Shown here: positions 1 through 8,389 of the stretch, piece by piece
Layout: each line of letters opens with the position of its first letter
Numbering within the stretch: the stretch's first letter is position 1
Assembly (NCBI RefSeq): GCF_030382115.1
Contig: NZ_JAUDRJ010000003.1
Coordinates: 7,106,144 to 7,144,789 of the forward strand
DNA from: Nostoc sp. GT001
Lineage (GTDB): Bacteria > Cyanobacteriota > Cyanobacteriia > Cyanobacteriales > Nostocaceae
Length of the DNA: 38,646 nt
Direction of reading: 5' to 3'
Translations under genes and position numbers: made by a program
Notes under the pieces: model-generated
Database searches by the model: none
What the model was told of the DNA's origin: nothing
What the model saw: only the letters and a program-made list of their open reading frames with translations

Positions 1-54
1 GGAAAATTTGCTGGTTTAGATAGACTACTGTTTTGGTTATCTGGCAAATTTTAA
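1..54 (+). CDS. Possible C-terminal end of a gene entering from the left edge
   Basis: Frame 1 from the first base is open for 17 codons and ends in TAA at 52-54, giving GKFAGLDRLLFWLSGKF. The amphipathic, hydrophobic composition looks like the end of a membrane protein, but 17 codons are too few to assign a family. The same bases can also fold into a long-loop hairpin (3-11 with 44-52), so coding is not certain. The gene start lies outside the window. Confidence 0.3.
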   Translation, partial: GKFAGLDRLLFWLSGKF

Positions 55-1039
55 AAGCTTGCTACCGCTAACAGCACTCCTAAAGTAAATAGAGACAGTG
101 TTGTTTGTCTTGAGGCATTTCTTCTCAAGCGATTTTAGTCTTTTGAAGCAACTCAGTTTCACAAGCTATTTTGCAACAAAAAATACATTTAACTAGACTA
201 TATTCAAAGTTTAGATAAAATTTATGCCTAGCATAACAATGTAATTATTGTTGGATTTCTATGGGTATTGGTGCCCAAATAAAATCCAATTAGGGTGGAT
301 TATCTCCCACATCAGCCATCACATTGAAGTTAACCATCGGTGCAAACAAGTAAGCGCTTCCCCGACTGCTATGACGGCTTTCTTGCAACGAATTTCTAGA
401 GTATGCTGCTCCAATCATGTTGCACACGGATGATTTACAGACTAACCAATTCACGTTTGTAATGACATGAATGGTTTTTAATAACAATTGTTTTTAACGA
501 TAACACATTTTATTTTTAGTGGAACACTCTCATGAAATAAGTTTAGTTCCAGAGTTTATTGTTAATGAGAATGAAGGAGATAAGTTAACTTTTTTACTAG
601 AGCGATGCCTTCGGTGGGCAAAGCCCAAGCTACTTACAAATATTTTTATACACTTAGATAAAATTCATTGAGGAGGGAGATTTAAAAACTCCTGTCAGCG
701 GTTCTTGGCATTTTTGCCTATATTTATCTTATTACTGATAAAAGTAATTTTATGATTGAGCTTTCAACTTATTTGACATCTACTATGCTTGTGACACCCT
801 CTTAGTTAAAAAGCCAAACTAGCTCAAAATATTTATTTTGTCCACATACTTGCTATCTAAAATATTGTGAATCACCCATTCGGGTGAGCCAAAAGGGTGA
901 TGTGTGCTTGGTACTACTCGTTATAAATTTTATTTAAAGAAAGCTAAAACGTAGCTTAGTTTCGAGGATAAATCTACAAAAAAACATCTAATTTCCCAAA
1001 TTGAGGTATCGGTTTTAACTCACATACTTGGTTCAAATT
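55..1039. other. Gene-poor interval of about 1 kb
   Basis: No convincing gene was found. Short open frames around 248-433 (plus) and 290-487 (minus) overlap each other, have no ribosome binding site and do not resemble a known family. The interval holds one interspersed repeat copy (602-633) and a small hairpin, TCACCC-ATTC-GGGTGA, at 872-887, with a further copy of GGGTGA just after it. The last part presumably contains the promoter of the small gene at 1040. Confidence 0.6.
602..633 (+). repeat. Divergent copy of the GCGATGCC...GGGC interspersed repeat
   Basis: It starts GCGATGCCTTCGGTGGGC and continues with an imperfect inverted half. It belongs to the family of about 30-bp repeats found at nine other places here (1431, 5174, 12639, 18175, 18584, 19842, 25745, 25833, 26355). 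Confidence 0.55.
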
Positions 1040-1363
1040 ATGGCTTTAATTAAAGAAATTGTACAAGAAGCTCTAACTATCGGCTCTTTGAGTGTTGTAG
1101 CCGAAGATCAACTGCGATCGCAGCTTCAAAGTAATTATGACTCAGAAGACCTAGATGCCTGGATCATTTTACAGCGAGCTATTGCAGCAGGTGATGTAAA
1201 ACTTGAGTCGCGCCGAAAAAAAGCTTCCCCATCTCTTAAAGCCAAGGACACTTCATCAAGTATCAAACTAGCTTATCAAATGGCAGCAGAACTGGCTTAT
1301 GCAGCAGCTGTAGCTCTGACAATGACAAAAAATACTAAAGATCAGCCTTCACTAGGTGCATAA
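1040..1363 (+). CDS. Small protein of unknown function (107 aa)
   Basis: An open frame of 107 codons from ATG 1040 to TAA 1363. A TTG at 1028 would add four residues, but ATG followed by ALIKEI is the more natural start. The N-terminal half is helical and acidic (EIVQEALTIGSLSVVAEDQL), followed by a basic Ser/Lys linker (ESRRKKASPSLKAKD) and an alanine-rich helix at about residues 78-95. There is no signal peptide or clear membrane segment. A HIP1 site (1114-1121) inside the gene and normal codon use for the region suggest a resident gene. I do not recognise the family. It stands alone, more than 500 bp from glgP. Confidence 0.7.
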   Translation: MALIKEIVQEALTIGSLSVVAEDQLRSQLQSNYDSEDLDAWIILQRAIAAGDVKLESRRKKASPSLKAKDTSSSIKLAYQMAAELAYAAAVALTMTKNTKDQPSLGA

Positions 1364-1924
1364 AATAACACCTTTATAAGTTATCTTCCTGATTTAGTGC
1401 AAATATTTCATACCAAGTAGTTAGCATAGGTGTAGCCCGCCCCAGGCATCGCTTTTCTTAATTAACTGCTTGGTAGGGCTTTCATCCGATTATTTATGGG
1501 GTTTCCCTTCTGCTTCCTGGCTTGAGAGTGCTGAGTGCTATCTTTGATAGCCCAATTTTATTAAAAAATAATTAAAAATTTCACTTTACTGGACACAGCT
1601 ATGGGGAATTTTCACCCTCAGCCAAGAATCTCGAATTGATCCCCGGAAGCAATACTAAAATAAATATAAATTATTTATTCAAAACTAAATTTTTTTAAGT
1701 GATACATACCAGTCAATGATTAAATTTTAATATACCAAGTACATGGCTCAGAGTCAGGCATAGAATTAGAAACACCTTGGTGTAAACTTTAGCAACGAGG
1801 TTAAAAATAATTCTCAATGCTTAACAAAGTCATCGCTTTTTCACAAACTACTGTATAAAGAATTGGCAACATTGGTAAAGAGAGTAAACAATAACCATAG
1901 CTAAACTTGGAGTTTTGCCAACTT
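1364..1924. other. Intergenic region upstream of glgP
   Basis: It contains an interspersed repeat copy at 1431-1452 and AT-rich DNA. No open frame of useful length, RNA gene or clear terminator was found. The glgP promoter should lie in the last 200 bases, but no sigma-70 pair convinced me. Confidence 0.5.
1431..1452 (-). repeat. Partial copy of the GCGATGCC...GGGCTACG repeat
   Basis: Read on the minus strand it is GCGATGCCTGGGGCGGGC followed by TACA, a shortened copy of the roughly 30-bp repeat family of this window. Confidence 0.6.
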
Positions 1925-4489
1925 ATGCAGCCAATTCGGACATTTAATGTATCTCCTTCACTACCGCCGCGACTCGAACCACTACGGCGGCTGGCATATA
2001 ACTTACACTGGGATTGGAACGTTGAAAGTAAAGACTTGTTCCGTCGCTTAGACTCTGACCTGTGGGAGTCTAGCCATCATAACCCGGTGTTAATGCTGGG
2101 TACGATCTCTCAATCGCGGCTTCTGGAAGTTGTCGAAGATGAAGGCTTTTTAGCGCAAATGGATCGAGCTGACCGTCAGTTAGACGATTATTTGCAAGAG
2201 CGCACCTGGTATCAGAAACAACGGGAGCAGAAACCAAAAGAATGCTACGCCTATTTTTCGGCGGAATTTGGACTTGTAGATTGTTTGCCCGTTTATTCTG
2301 GAGGCTTGGGCGTTCTGGCGGGGGATCACCTCAAATCTGCCAGTGACTTGGGTTTACCGCTTGTAGGTGTAGGTTTGCTATATCAGCAAGGCTACTTTGC
2401 CCAGTATCTCAATGCTGATGGCTGGCAGCAAGAACGCTACCTGCTCAACGATTTTTATAATATGCCCTTGCATCTAGAGCGCAATGCCGATGGTTCTGAA
2501 CTGCGGATTGCGGTAGATTATCCAGGACGCAAGGTATATGCCAGAGTTTGGCGCGTACAGGTAGGAACAGTACCTCTGTATCTGCTGGACACCAACATTG
2601 AACCAAATAACACTTACGACCACGACATCACAGACCAGCTGTACGGTGGCGACATCGATATGCGTATCCACCAGGAAATCATGCTGGGGATCGGTGGTGT
2701 GCAAATGCTCAAAGCTTTGGGGCTGAAAGTTACCGCTTACCACATGAATGAAGGCCACGCCGCCTTCTCTGCCCTAGAACGCATCCGCTTGCTAATTCAA
2801 GAAGAAGGACTGAATTATGTCCAAGCTAGACAGGTGGTCGCTTCCAGCAATATCTTTACCACCCATACGCCAGTACCAGCAGGGATTGACTTGTTCGCTC
2901 CCGACAAAATGCTGCACTATCTGGGATATTACGCAGATATATTTGGGTTGCCCAAAGAGCAATTTTTAGGACTGGGGCGTGAGAATACAGGCGATTTATC
3001 TGGGCCTTTCAGTATGGCGGTGCTGGCGTTGAAAATGGCAACATTTTCTAACGGTGTCGCACAACTGCATGGTGTGGTGTCGCGGCAAATGTTCCAAGGC
3101 TTGTGGCAGAAAGTGCCAGTGGAAGAAGTACCGATCGCAGCAATTACCAACGGTGTCCATGCTCGGAGTTGTGTGGCCAAATCAACTCAAGAGTTATACG
3201 ATCGCTACCTCGGCCCAAATTGGTCATCAGCACCACCAGATAGCCCATTGTGGGAGCGGATGGACGCCATACCCGATGAGGAATTGTGGCGCAATCACGA
3301 ACGCTGCCGCTTGGATATGATTTTGTATGTGCGGGAGCATTTAGTTAAGCATTTGACCGATCGTGGCGCTTCCGCTTCCGAAATTGTCCAAGCCCAAGAA
3401 GTTTTAGATCCTTACGCTTTCACCATTGGCTTTGCTCGTCGCTTTGCCACCTACAAACGCGCCACCCTCTGGATGCGCGATTTGGATCGGATTAAGCGGC
3501 TTCTGCTGGCTAACAAAGACCGGAAAGTGCAATTTGTGATTGCTGGTAAGGCACATCCCAAGGATATCCCCGGTAAAGAACTGATCCGCGAGATCAATCA
3601 CTTTATCCGCGAACAGCATTTAGAAAAACAGGTAGTGTTTGTTCCCAATTACGACATTCACATCTCCCGGTTGATGGTTGCGGGTTGCGATATCTGGTTA
3701 AATACACCGCGTCGTCCACGGGAAGCCTCTGGTACTAGTGGCATGAAAGCCGCAATGAATGGATTGCCGAATTTAAGTGTACTAGATGGCTGGTGGGATG
3801 AAGCTGATTACGTCCGCACAGGCTGGGCGATTGGACATGGAGAGAATTACGACGATCCTAACTACCAAGATGAAGTAGAAGCAAATGCTCTCTACGAGTT
3901 GTTAGAGAAGGAAGTTGTACCGTTATTTTATGACCATCGGGATACTGATGGTTTGCCCCGTCCGTGGGTTGCCAAAATGAAGGATGCAATTCGGTTGAAT
4001 TGTCCGTTCTTTAATACAGCGCGGATGGTAGGAGAATATGCACAAAGGGCTTATTTCCCGGCTAGCGATCGCTATCATACCCTGACTGTTGATAACTATG
4101 CACCAGCCAAAGAACTAGCCGCTTGGAAAGAAAAACTGAGCGAACACTGGTTCAACATCAGAATCAAAGATGTTGACGTATCCGCAGCTTCAGATATTGA
4201 AGTTAACCAAACCGTTGCCGTCAAAGCCAAGGTTGACTTGGCAACTTTGACCAATGATGATGTGCAGGTGGAGCTATATCAAGGTGCGATCGATGCCAAT
4301 GGTGAAATTGTCAACGCTGTGCCAGTAGTCATGGATTACCAAGGCGAAGATGGACAGCAATTGAGTATTTACACTGGTAATATCATCTATACCGCTTCTG
4401 GTTTGCAAGGTTTATCTTTGCGTGTATTGCCGAAAAATCCACACCTAGCTAATCCTTATGAACCAAGGTTGATTGCTTGGGCAGAGTAA
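1925..4489 (+). CDS. glgP: Alpha-glucan (glycogen) phosphorylase
   Basis: Cytosolic PLP enzyme that releases glucose-1-phosphate from glycogen by phosphorolysis. At 854 aa from ATG 1925 it matches the bacterial 'alpha-glucan phosphorylase' subfamily, which carries an N-terminal DUF3417-type region (LPPRLEPLRRLAYNLHWDW) ahead of the GT35 catalytic domain. Visible motifs are GGLGVLAGDHLKSASDLGLP near residues 128-147, the substrate-binding HMNEGHAAF, and the PLP site EASGTSGMKAAMNG with Lys608 as the expected Schiff-base lysine. An in-frame TTG lies 18 bases upstream (1907), but ATG 1925 gives the usual MQPIRTFNV start. The gene is monocistronic and is followed by a strong hairpin terminator at 4523. 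The family is certain; the symbol follows function. Confidence 0.95.
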   Translation: MQPIRTFNVSPSLPPRLEPLRRLAYNLHWDWNVESKDLFRRLDSDLWESSHHNPVLMLGTISQSRLLEVVEDEGFLAQMDRADRQLDDYLQERTWYQKQREQKPKECYAYFSAEFGLVDCLPVYSGGLGVLAGDHLKSASDLGLPLVGVGLLYQQGYFAQYLNADGWQQERYLLNDFYNMPLHLERNADGSELRIAVDYPGRKVYARVWRVQVGTVPLYLLDTNIEPNNTYDHDITDQLYGGDIDMRIHQEIMLGIGGVQMLKALGLKVTAYHMNEGHAAFSALERIRLLIQEEGLNYVQARQVVASSNIFTTHTPVPAGIDLFAPDKMLHYLGYYADIFGLPKEQFLGLGRENTGDLSGPFSMAVLALKMATFSNGVAQLHGVVSRQMFQGLWQKVPVEEVPIAAITNGVHARSCVAKSTQELYDRYLGPNWSSAPPDSPLWERMDAIPDEELWRNHERCRLDMILYVREHLVKHLTDRGASASEIVQAQEVLDPYAFTIGFARRFATYKRATLWMRDLDRIKRLLLANKDRKVQFVIAGKAHPKDIPGKELIREINHFIREQHLEKQVVFVPNYDIHISRLMVAGCDIWLNTPRRPREASGTSGMKAAMNGLPNLSVLDGWWDEADYVRTGWAIGHGENYDDPNYQDEVEANALYELLEKEVVPLFYDHRDTDGLPRPWVAKMKDAIRLNCPFFNTARMVGEYAQRAYFPASDRYHTLTVDNYAPAKELAAWKEKLSEHWFNIRIKDVDVSAASDIEVNQTVAVKAKVDLATLTNDDVQVELYQGAIDANGEIVNAVPVVMDYQGEDGQQLSIYTGNIIYTASGLQGLSLRVLPKNPHLANPYEPRLIAWAE

Positions 4490-4522
4490 GAGTGCTGAGT
4501 AGTTATTGAATATTCAAGAATA

Positions 4523-4556
4523 GGCGTTGCTGATTTAAGTTGAGCAACGCCTTTTA
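4523..4556 (+). terminator. Rho-independent terminator after glgP
   Basis: A perfect 9-bp stem, GGCGTTGCT (4523-4531) with AGCAACGCC (4543-4551), 11-base loop, followed by TTTTATT. The same hairpin including its loop GATTTAAGTT recurs at 5345-5371, so it is also a dispersed repeat. Confidence 0.8.
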
Positions 4557-4619
4557 TTGTGCGATGCAGTCACATCTCAAAAATAATTATTGCTAGAATG
4601 ATGAGGAATTATAAGAGAA

Positions 4620-4895
4620 ATGCGATTTGACTGGGATAATCATAAAAGTCAGCTTCTTAAGCAAAATAGGGGATATTCTTTGGAAGAGGTCGCTACTATT
4701 TTAGCAGGCGACTATGTAGAACGAATCAAACGAGATGATCCAGAACAATTTATTGCTATTGGATTTCTGGGAAACACCCTTTTGTCGGTCATTTACGAAG
4801 TTCGTTATGACGGCGAAGGGGAATATATTTGGTTAATTACTTATTGGAAAAGTACGAGACGGGAGAGAGAAATCTATGAACAATATTTCTATTAA
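4620..4895 (+). CDS. brnT: BrnT family toxin (ribonuclease)
   Basis: A 91-aa protein with the BrnT pattern: N-terminal FDWDNHKSQLL, then a RGYSLEEVATIL helix corresponding to 'HGVSFEEA', a beta-rich centre (FIAIGFLGNTLLSVIYEVR), and the C-terminal signature STRREREIYE at residues 78-87. BrnT toxins are RelE-fold ribonucleases that block translation and are neutralised by BrnA. The stop codon overlaps the start of the downstream antitoxin by 20 bases, the toxin-first order typical of brnTA. ATG 4620 is preceded by AT-rich DNA with only a weak purine stretch. Together the two genes likely autoregulate through BrnA. Confidence 0.88.
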   Translation: MRFDWDNHKSQLLKQNRGYSLEEVATILAGDYVERIKRDDPEQFIAIGFLGNTLLSVIYEVRYDGEGEYIWLITYWKSTRREREIYEQYFY

Positions 4896-5157
4896 AGAAC
4901 TTGAAGAAAAAATTGCGAAGGGAGAGGAAGTCGTTGATCGTTATTTTGACTCCACGACAACAAGAGTCGGAACACCTCGTCAAATGACCTCACGAAGACG
5001 ACAGGATATAGTCACAACAAACCTTGAAATTCCTAGTCCGATGCTCAACGAACTCGACAAAATGGCAACCGAACTCAATATTAGCCGTCAAGCTGTGATT
5101 AAAATGATGCTAAGACGCGCTCTCGATGAACACTATTTGAGCCAAGAACCAGATTAA
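4876..5157 (+). CDS. brnA: BrnA-type antitoxin (ribbon-helix-helix)
   Basis: A 93-aa protein encoded 20 bases inside the end of brnT, so the two are translationally coupled. The N-terminal half is charged and probably wraps the toxin (ELEEKIAKGEEVVDRYFD). The C-terminal half has a ribbon-helix-helix pattern: beta strand DIVTTNLEIPSPML followed by helices LDKMATELNISRQAVIKMM and LRRALDEHYLS. BrnA proteins bind toxin and the operon promoter. Annotation as antitoxin rests on this fold plus the BrnT partner. Confidence 0.85.
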   Translation: MNNISIKELEEKIAKGEEVVDRYFDSTTTRVGTPRQMTSRRRQDIVTTNLEIPSPMLNELDKMATELNISRQAVIKMMLRRALDEHYLSQEPD

Positions 5158-5173
5158 ATCAGAAATTTAATTG

Positions 5174-5198
5174 TGTAGCTTGCCGCCGTAGGCATCAC
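5174..5198 (-). repeat. Copy of the GCGATGCCTACGGCGGGC repeat family
   Basis: Minus strand GTGATGCCTACGGCGGCA followed by AGCTACA. It lies just behind the brnTA module. Confidence 0.55.
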
Positions 5199-5344
5199 TT
5201 TTTGTGTGTGCTGTTACCAGAATTATTCAAATTTCACTCTGGAAACTTCATGTTTTGAGTAGGAAAATCAATCACTGAGGGAAATTGTTTGAGAAGTATG
5301 AAGTATTATGTTTAACACCAAAATCTCTGAAATATAAGATGAGA

Positions 5345-5378
5345 CGTTGCTGATTTAAGTTTAGCAACGCCTTATATT
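5345..5378. terminator. Second copy of the GTTGCT-GATTTAAGTT-AGCAAC hairpin
   Basis: Stem CGTTGCT (5345-5351) with AGCAACG (5363-5369), loop GATTTAAGTTT, followed on the plus strand by CCTTATATTTT. It lies between the convergent brnA and DUF29 genes and could end transcription from either side. It is near-identical to the glgP terminator at 4523, so the pair forms direct repeats around brnTA. Confidence 0.65.
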
Positions 5379-5846
5379 TTACAAGTTTTCAGGTAGATAA
5401 TTAATATCTAGTAGCTGTTCTAAAGTATAAATACAATGTTGAGGTAGGTTATCTAGTTTACCCTCAGTTTTATCAATTACATACCCTAAAGCATCATCAT
5501 AAATTGATGCTAATTCATTTTGTAAATATTGATATAAATTCGTTGTCAAGTTACGTTTTAATTGATTTCTAAAGCTTCTAATTTCTGCTTTCCAATGTCC
5601 CGAATTATATTGAGATTCTTGTGCCCAGTATTGCAGCAGCAAAAGATGTCTAATAATTTGTTCTAATAAACTAGCAACCTTGGCTTTGTCTCTACGACCC
5701 AAATTTTCTAGCTCCTCAATTAAATTCTCTAAATCTAATTTTTCTAAATGGTTAGCTTTCAAGAGTTTGATTGTTTCCTCTAACCAGAGATGATCGTCAA
5801 TTTCATATAGCTCTTTTAAACTCAAATTAGAACTAACTCTTTGCAT
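5379..5846 (-). CDS. DUF29 domain-containing protein
   Basis: A 155-aa protein. The DUF29 pattern is clear: DHLWLEETIKLLKANHLEKLD near residues 18-38, then LDLENLIEELENLGRRDK, then a helical section IIRHLLLLQYWAQES...GHWKAEIRSFRNQLKRNL. DUF29 proteins are small, all-helical and highly expanded in cyanobacteria; their biochemical role is unknown. It is a lone gene read towards the hairpin at 5345. The start ATG at 5844-5846 follows the purine stretch AAAGAGG on the coding strand. Confidence 0.85.
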   Translation of the reverse strand: MQRVSSNLSLKELYEIDDHLWLEETIKLLKANHLEKLDLENLIEELENLGRRDKAKVASLLEQIIRHLLLLQYWAQESQYNSGHWKAEIRSFRNQLKRNLTTNLYQYLQNELASIYDDALGYVIDKTEGKLDNLPQHCIYTLEQLLDINYLPENL

Positions 5847-5883
5847 AAAACCTCTTTGAATTAAATCTTACTACATTACAATT

Positions 5884-6630
5884 TTAGGCTAATATTCTCT
5901 GAGGGATGACAATATAGCCAGTGGTGCGATCGCCTAATACCAAATTACGTTGTTCTCCCCAATACCACCAGTATGCAGCAACATAAGCGCAAATTAGGCT
6001 ATCTAGTTTATCTTCGGTTGCTTTGAGGGCTGCGCCTGTGGTGGGAATTTCGGAAGGGAAAGAACCACAGAGGCGCAGAGAAGACAGAGGAGGAGAGAAA
6101 CAAGGGAGAATATCGAGAAGATAATTTTGGAGTTTAATTAGTTCTAGACGGCGCTCATTGAGTCGTCCTTTTTTGTATTTGAGGATGCGTTCTAAGTTGA
6201 ATAGGTTAACAATTGCTGGGTGGGGAAAGACTTCTATTTGATATCTGCTAAGTTTTTGTGGTTCAATGGTGGGTGCATGTGCAAAACCGCGTGATTCTAA
6301 TTCTAAGCCAAAGTTGACGGTGCGCTCTGCGAAGAGTAGGTTTTGATTAGCTGGGTAGCATCCCGCATGATATTTACCAAAGTATTTGTGGCTAAGTTTA
6401 TCGGGGAGACGACTCCCGGTAGCGTTGGGTATGAGGGTAGGTGCATCTACGGCGATGATGGCTGGTTCGTTTGCTTGGACGCTTTTATCGATCCAGGAGA
6501 GGATGTCTGCAATGGCATCTTTGCGGTCTAGATCGAGTAATTGTAGTTGTCCATCTACCCATTCTAAACAGCACAATCCACTTGGTTGCGATCGCCAGCC
6601 TAAATCAATGCCAATAAATTTCATGGTCAT
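5884..6630 (-). CDS. DUF429 family protein (predicted RNase H-fold nuclease)
   Basis: A 248-aa protein starting MTMKFIGIDLGWRSQPSG, the first strand of an RNase H-like fold with Asp9 in the expected catalytic place. Further motifs are AIIAVDAPT (second strand with Asp), EVFPHPAIV, and the C-terminal KATEDKLDSLICAYVAAYWW, all typical of DUF429 (COG2410). Either ATG 6630 or ATG 6624 could be the start. The segment PPLSSLRLCGSFPSEI (about 6040-6100) breaks the family pattern and is made from a low-complexity interspersed repeat (CCACAGAGGCGCAGAG on the plus strand), suggesting an in-frame insertion. It lies divergent from the glycosyltransferase at 6776. Biological role unknown. Confidence 0.82.
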   Translation of the reverse strand: MTMKFIGIDLGWRSQPSGLCCLEWVDGQLQLLDLDRKDAIADILSWIDKSVQANEPAIIAVDAPTLIPNATGSRLPDKLSHKYFGKYHAGCYPANQNLLFAERTVNFGLELESRGFAHAPTIEPQKLSRYQIEVFPHPAIVNLFNLERILKYKKGRLNERRLELIKLQNYLLDILPCFSPPLSSLRLCGSFPSEIPTTGAALKATEDKLDSLICAYVAAYWWYWGEQRNLVLGDRTTGYIVIPQRILA

Positions 6631-6775
6631 AACACGAATTTGCGATTATTTTCGCATTTTCGGGCAACCATTTACCTAAATTTACTTGTTAAAAATCGTG
6701 ATAAATAATCTTATAATCTTAAACAGCTTGTCTTAATTTATTTTATCTGGTAATAAATTAATCAAGATTATTCCA

Positions 6776-8035
6776 ATGAAAATTTTATTTTTACATCCCA
6801 ATTTCCCCTCGCAATTTCGCAATCTAGCGATAGTTTTAGGTAAAGATCCTAATCACCAAGTCGTCTTTGGGACAAATCGTCGTGAAGGGGAAATACCTGG
6901 CGTTTTCAAAGCTATTTATACCCCTTCTCGTGAAGCTGCGCCTCAAACTCACCACTATGTTCGCAACCTGGAAAATGCTGTTCTCAACGCTCAAGCTGTC
7001 TATCGCGTGGCAGAAAAATTAAAATCCGAGGGTTTCTTTCCAGATATAGTTTATGGTCATTCTGGTTGGGGGCCGACTTTATTTATGAAAGATGTTTTCC
7101 CCAAAGCAGAATTATTGTGTTATTTCGAGTGGTTTTACCATGCTCACGGTTCCGATGCAGATTTCGATCCCAACGAGCCGTTGAATGCTGATGATGAATG
7201 CCGCATCCGCGTGAAAAATGCACCGATTTTAACTGATTTATATAGCTGCGATCGCGGACTTTCTCCAACTAATTGGCAGCGTCAGCAGTTTCCCAAAGAA
7301 TATCATAGCAAACTCACTGTAATTCATGATGGCGTTGATACCAATTATTTTGTTCCCAAACCAGGCGCAAAGTTAGTTTTACCAAGAATAAATCTGGATC
7401 TTTCTCATGTGGAAGAGTTGGTAACTTATGTAGGACGAGGAATGGAACCTTATAGAGGTTTTCCACAGTTTATGGAAACAGTAGCGCTAATTCAGCAGCG
7501 ACGACCTAAGTGCCATGTGGTAGTTGTCGGAGAAGATCGGGTTGCTTATGGTAAAAATCTCCCCGATGGTCAGACTTATAAACAATTAATGCTAGAAAAA
7601 TTATCTTTGGATTTATCGAGGCTGCACTTTACAGATAGGCTTCCTTACAATGAGTACCTTCAGGTTTTGCAAGCTTCTTCTGCCCATGTTTATTTAACCC
7701 GTCCATTTGTATTATCTTGGTCAATGTTAGAAGTAATGGCAGCAGGATGTTTACTAATAGCTTCTAAGACTGCACCAGTATTGGAGGTTGTACAGGATGG
7801 GGTGAATGGACTGCTGGTAGATTTCTTTTCTCCCCAGAATATTGCTAATAGGATTGAAGAGGCGCTGAATAATCCTCAAGAGATGAATGCAATTCGAGCG
7901 AATGCACGAGCGACAATTCTGAAGCGTTATGATTTAGCGAAACTATTACCACAGCATTTGCAATGGATGTTCGCTGGCAAAAATTCTGATAGTTTGAAAA
8001 AGCGTCCAAGTTCTAAAGGATTTGGTAAAAATTAG
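6776..8035 (+). CDS. Glycosyltransferase family 4 protein
   Basis: A 419-aa GT-B fold enzyme. The N-terminal domain starts MKILFLHPNFPSQFRNLA and continues through DIVYGHSGWGPTLFMKDVFP and LLCYFEWFYHAHGSDADFD, a pattern of the Glyco_trans_4_3 domain. The C-terminal donor domain contains LTVIHDGVDTNYF, YVGRGMEPYRGFPQFME and an E-x7-E-type donor motif in SWSMLEVMAAGCLLIASKTAPVLEVV near residues 318-343. Such enzymes add sugars from nucleotide-sugar donors to polysaccharides or lipids; acceptor unknown. The C-terminal tail (KKRPSSKGFGKN) is basic. It stands alone, followed by repeat-rich DNA and a second sugar-transfer-like gene in the same direction. Confidence 0.9.
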   Translation: MKILFLHPNFPSQFRNLAIVLGKDPNHQVVFGTNRREGEIPGVFKAIYTPSREAAPQTHHYVRNLENAVLNAQAVYRVAEKLKSEGFFPDIVYGHSGWGPTLFMKDVFPKAELLCYFEWFYHAHGSDADFDPNEPLNADDECRIRVKNAPILTDLYSCDRGLSPTNWQRQQFPKEYHSKLTVIHDGVDTNYFVPKPGAKLVLPRINLDLSHVEELVTYVGRGMEPYRGFPQFMETVALIQQRRPKCHVVVVGEDRVAYGKNLPDGQTYKQLMLEKLSLDLSRLHFTDRLPYNEYLQVLQASSAHVYLTRPFVLSWSMLEVMAAGCLLIASKTAPVLEVVQDGVNGLLVDFFSPQNIANRIEEALNNPQEMNAIRANARATILKRYDLAKLLPQHLQWMFAGKNSDSLKKRPSSKGFGKN

Positions 8036-8224
8036 TCATTGGTCATTAGTCACTTGCATAAATATTTTTGACCTCAAGCAAAGGTGCAAATAAAAGCCTG
8101 AAAAGCAATAATTTTGCAAGAAGCATATTAATCATTAGTTATTGATCAAGAGCAAACGACAAATGACCAATATAACTCTTGAAGAGGCTGCACCAACGAC
8201 TAAGCTTAGTACAAATGACCAATG
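8033..8224. repeat. Low-complexity ATTAGTCATTGGTCA repeats in inverted arrangement
   Basis: Just after the glycosyltransferase stop the sequence reads ATTAGTCATTGGTCATTAGT (8031-8050). The complement AATGACCAAT appears at 8163-8172 and again at 8214-8223. This is a frequent type of cyanobacterial intergenic filler. The DNA between has no gene. Confidence 0.6.
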
Positions 8225-8360
8225 ATATTATGTCCGCTAAATTACTTATTAAACCTGAAGAACCCCACCCCGCCAAAGCTATGCTTTGTCTCCCCGCTTG
8301 CGGGGAGGAGGTGGGGTGCAATGACTTTGGAAATCATAACTAATTATACGGACATGATAT
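8225..8360. mobile_element. MITE-like element, copy 1 (136 bp)
   Basis: Terminal inverted repeats ATATTATGTCCG (8225-8236) and CGGACATGATAT (8349-8360) differ at one base. The centre holds GC-rich inverted segments (CCCCACCCCGCC ... GAGGTGGGGTGC) and CGCTTGCG. A second copy with the same ends and order lies at 37736-37872. There is no coding capacity, so any movement would need a transposase in trans. It ends 29 bases before the next gene's ATG and may supply its promoter or 5' leader. Confidence 0.8.
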
Positions 8361-8389
8361 GACAAATAAAGATAAAAGCGATATTGAAA

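Noticed and set aside
248..487. Overlapping open frames on both strands in the left gene-poor part
   Set aside because: They overlap each other in opposite directions, lack ribosome sites and look like no family; kept only as part of the intergenic description.
872..887. TCACCC-ATTC-GGGTGA hairpin as a riboswitch or terminator
   Set aside because: Six-bp stem, no T-run, no gene close by and no recognisable riboswitch core.
1620..1650. Possible tRNA T-arm (TCTCGAATTGATCCCC)
   Set aside because: No matching acceptor stem, anticodon arm or CCA-type end around it.
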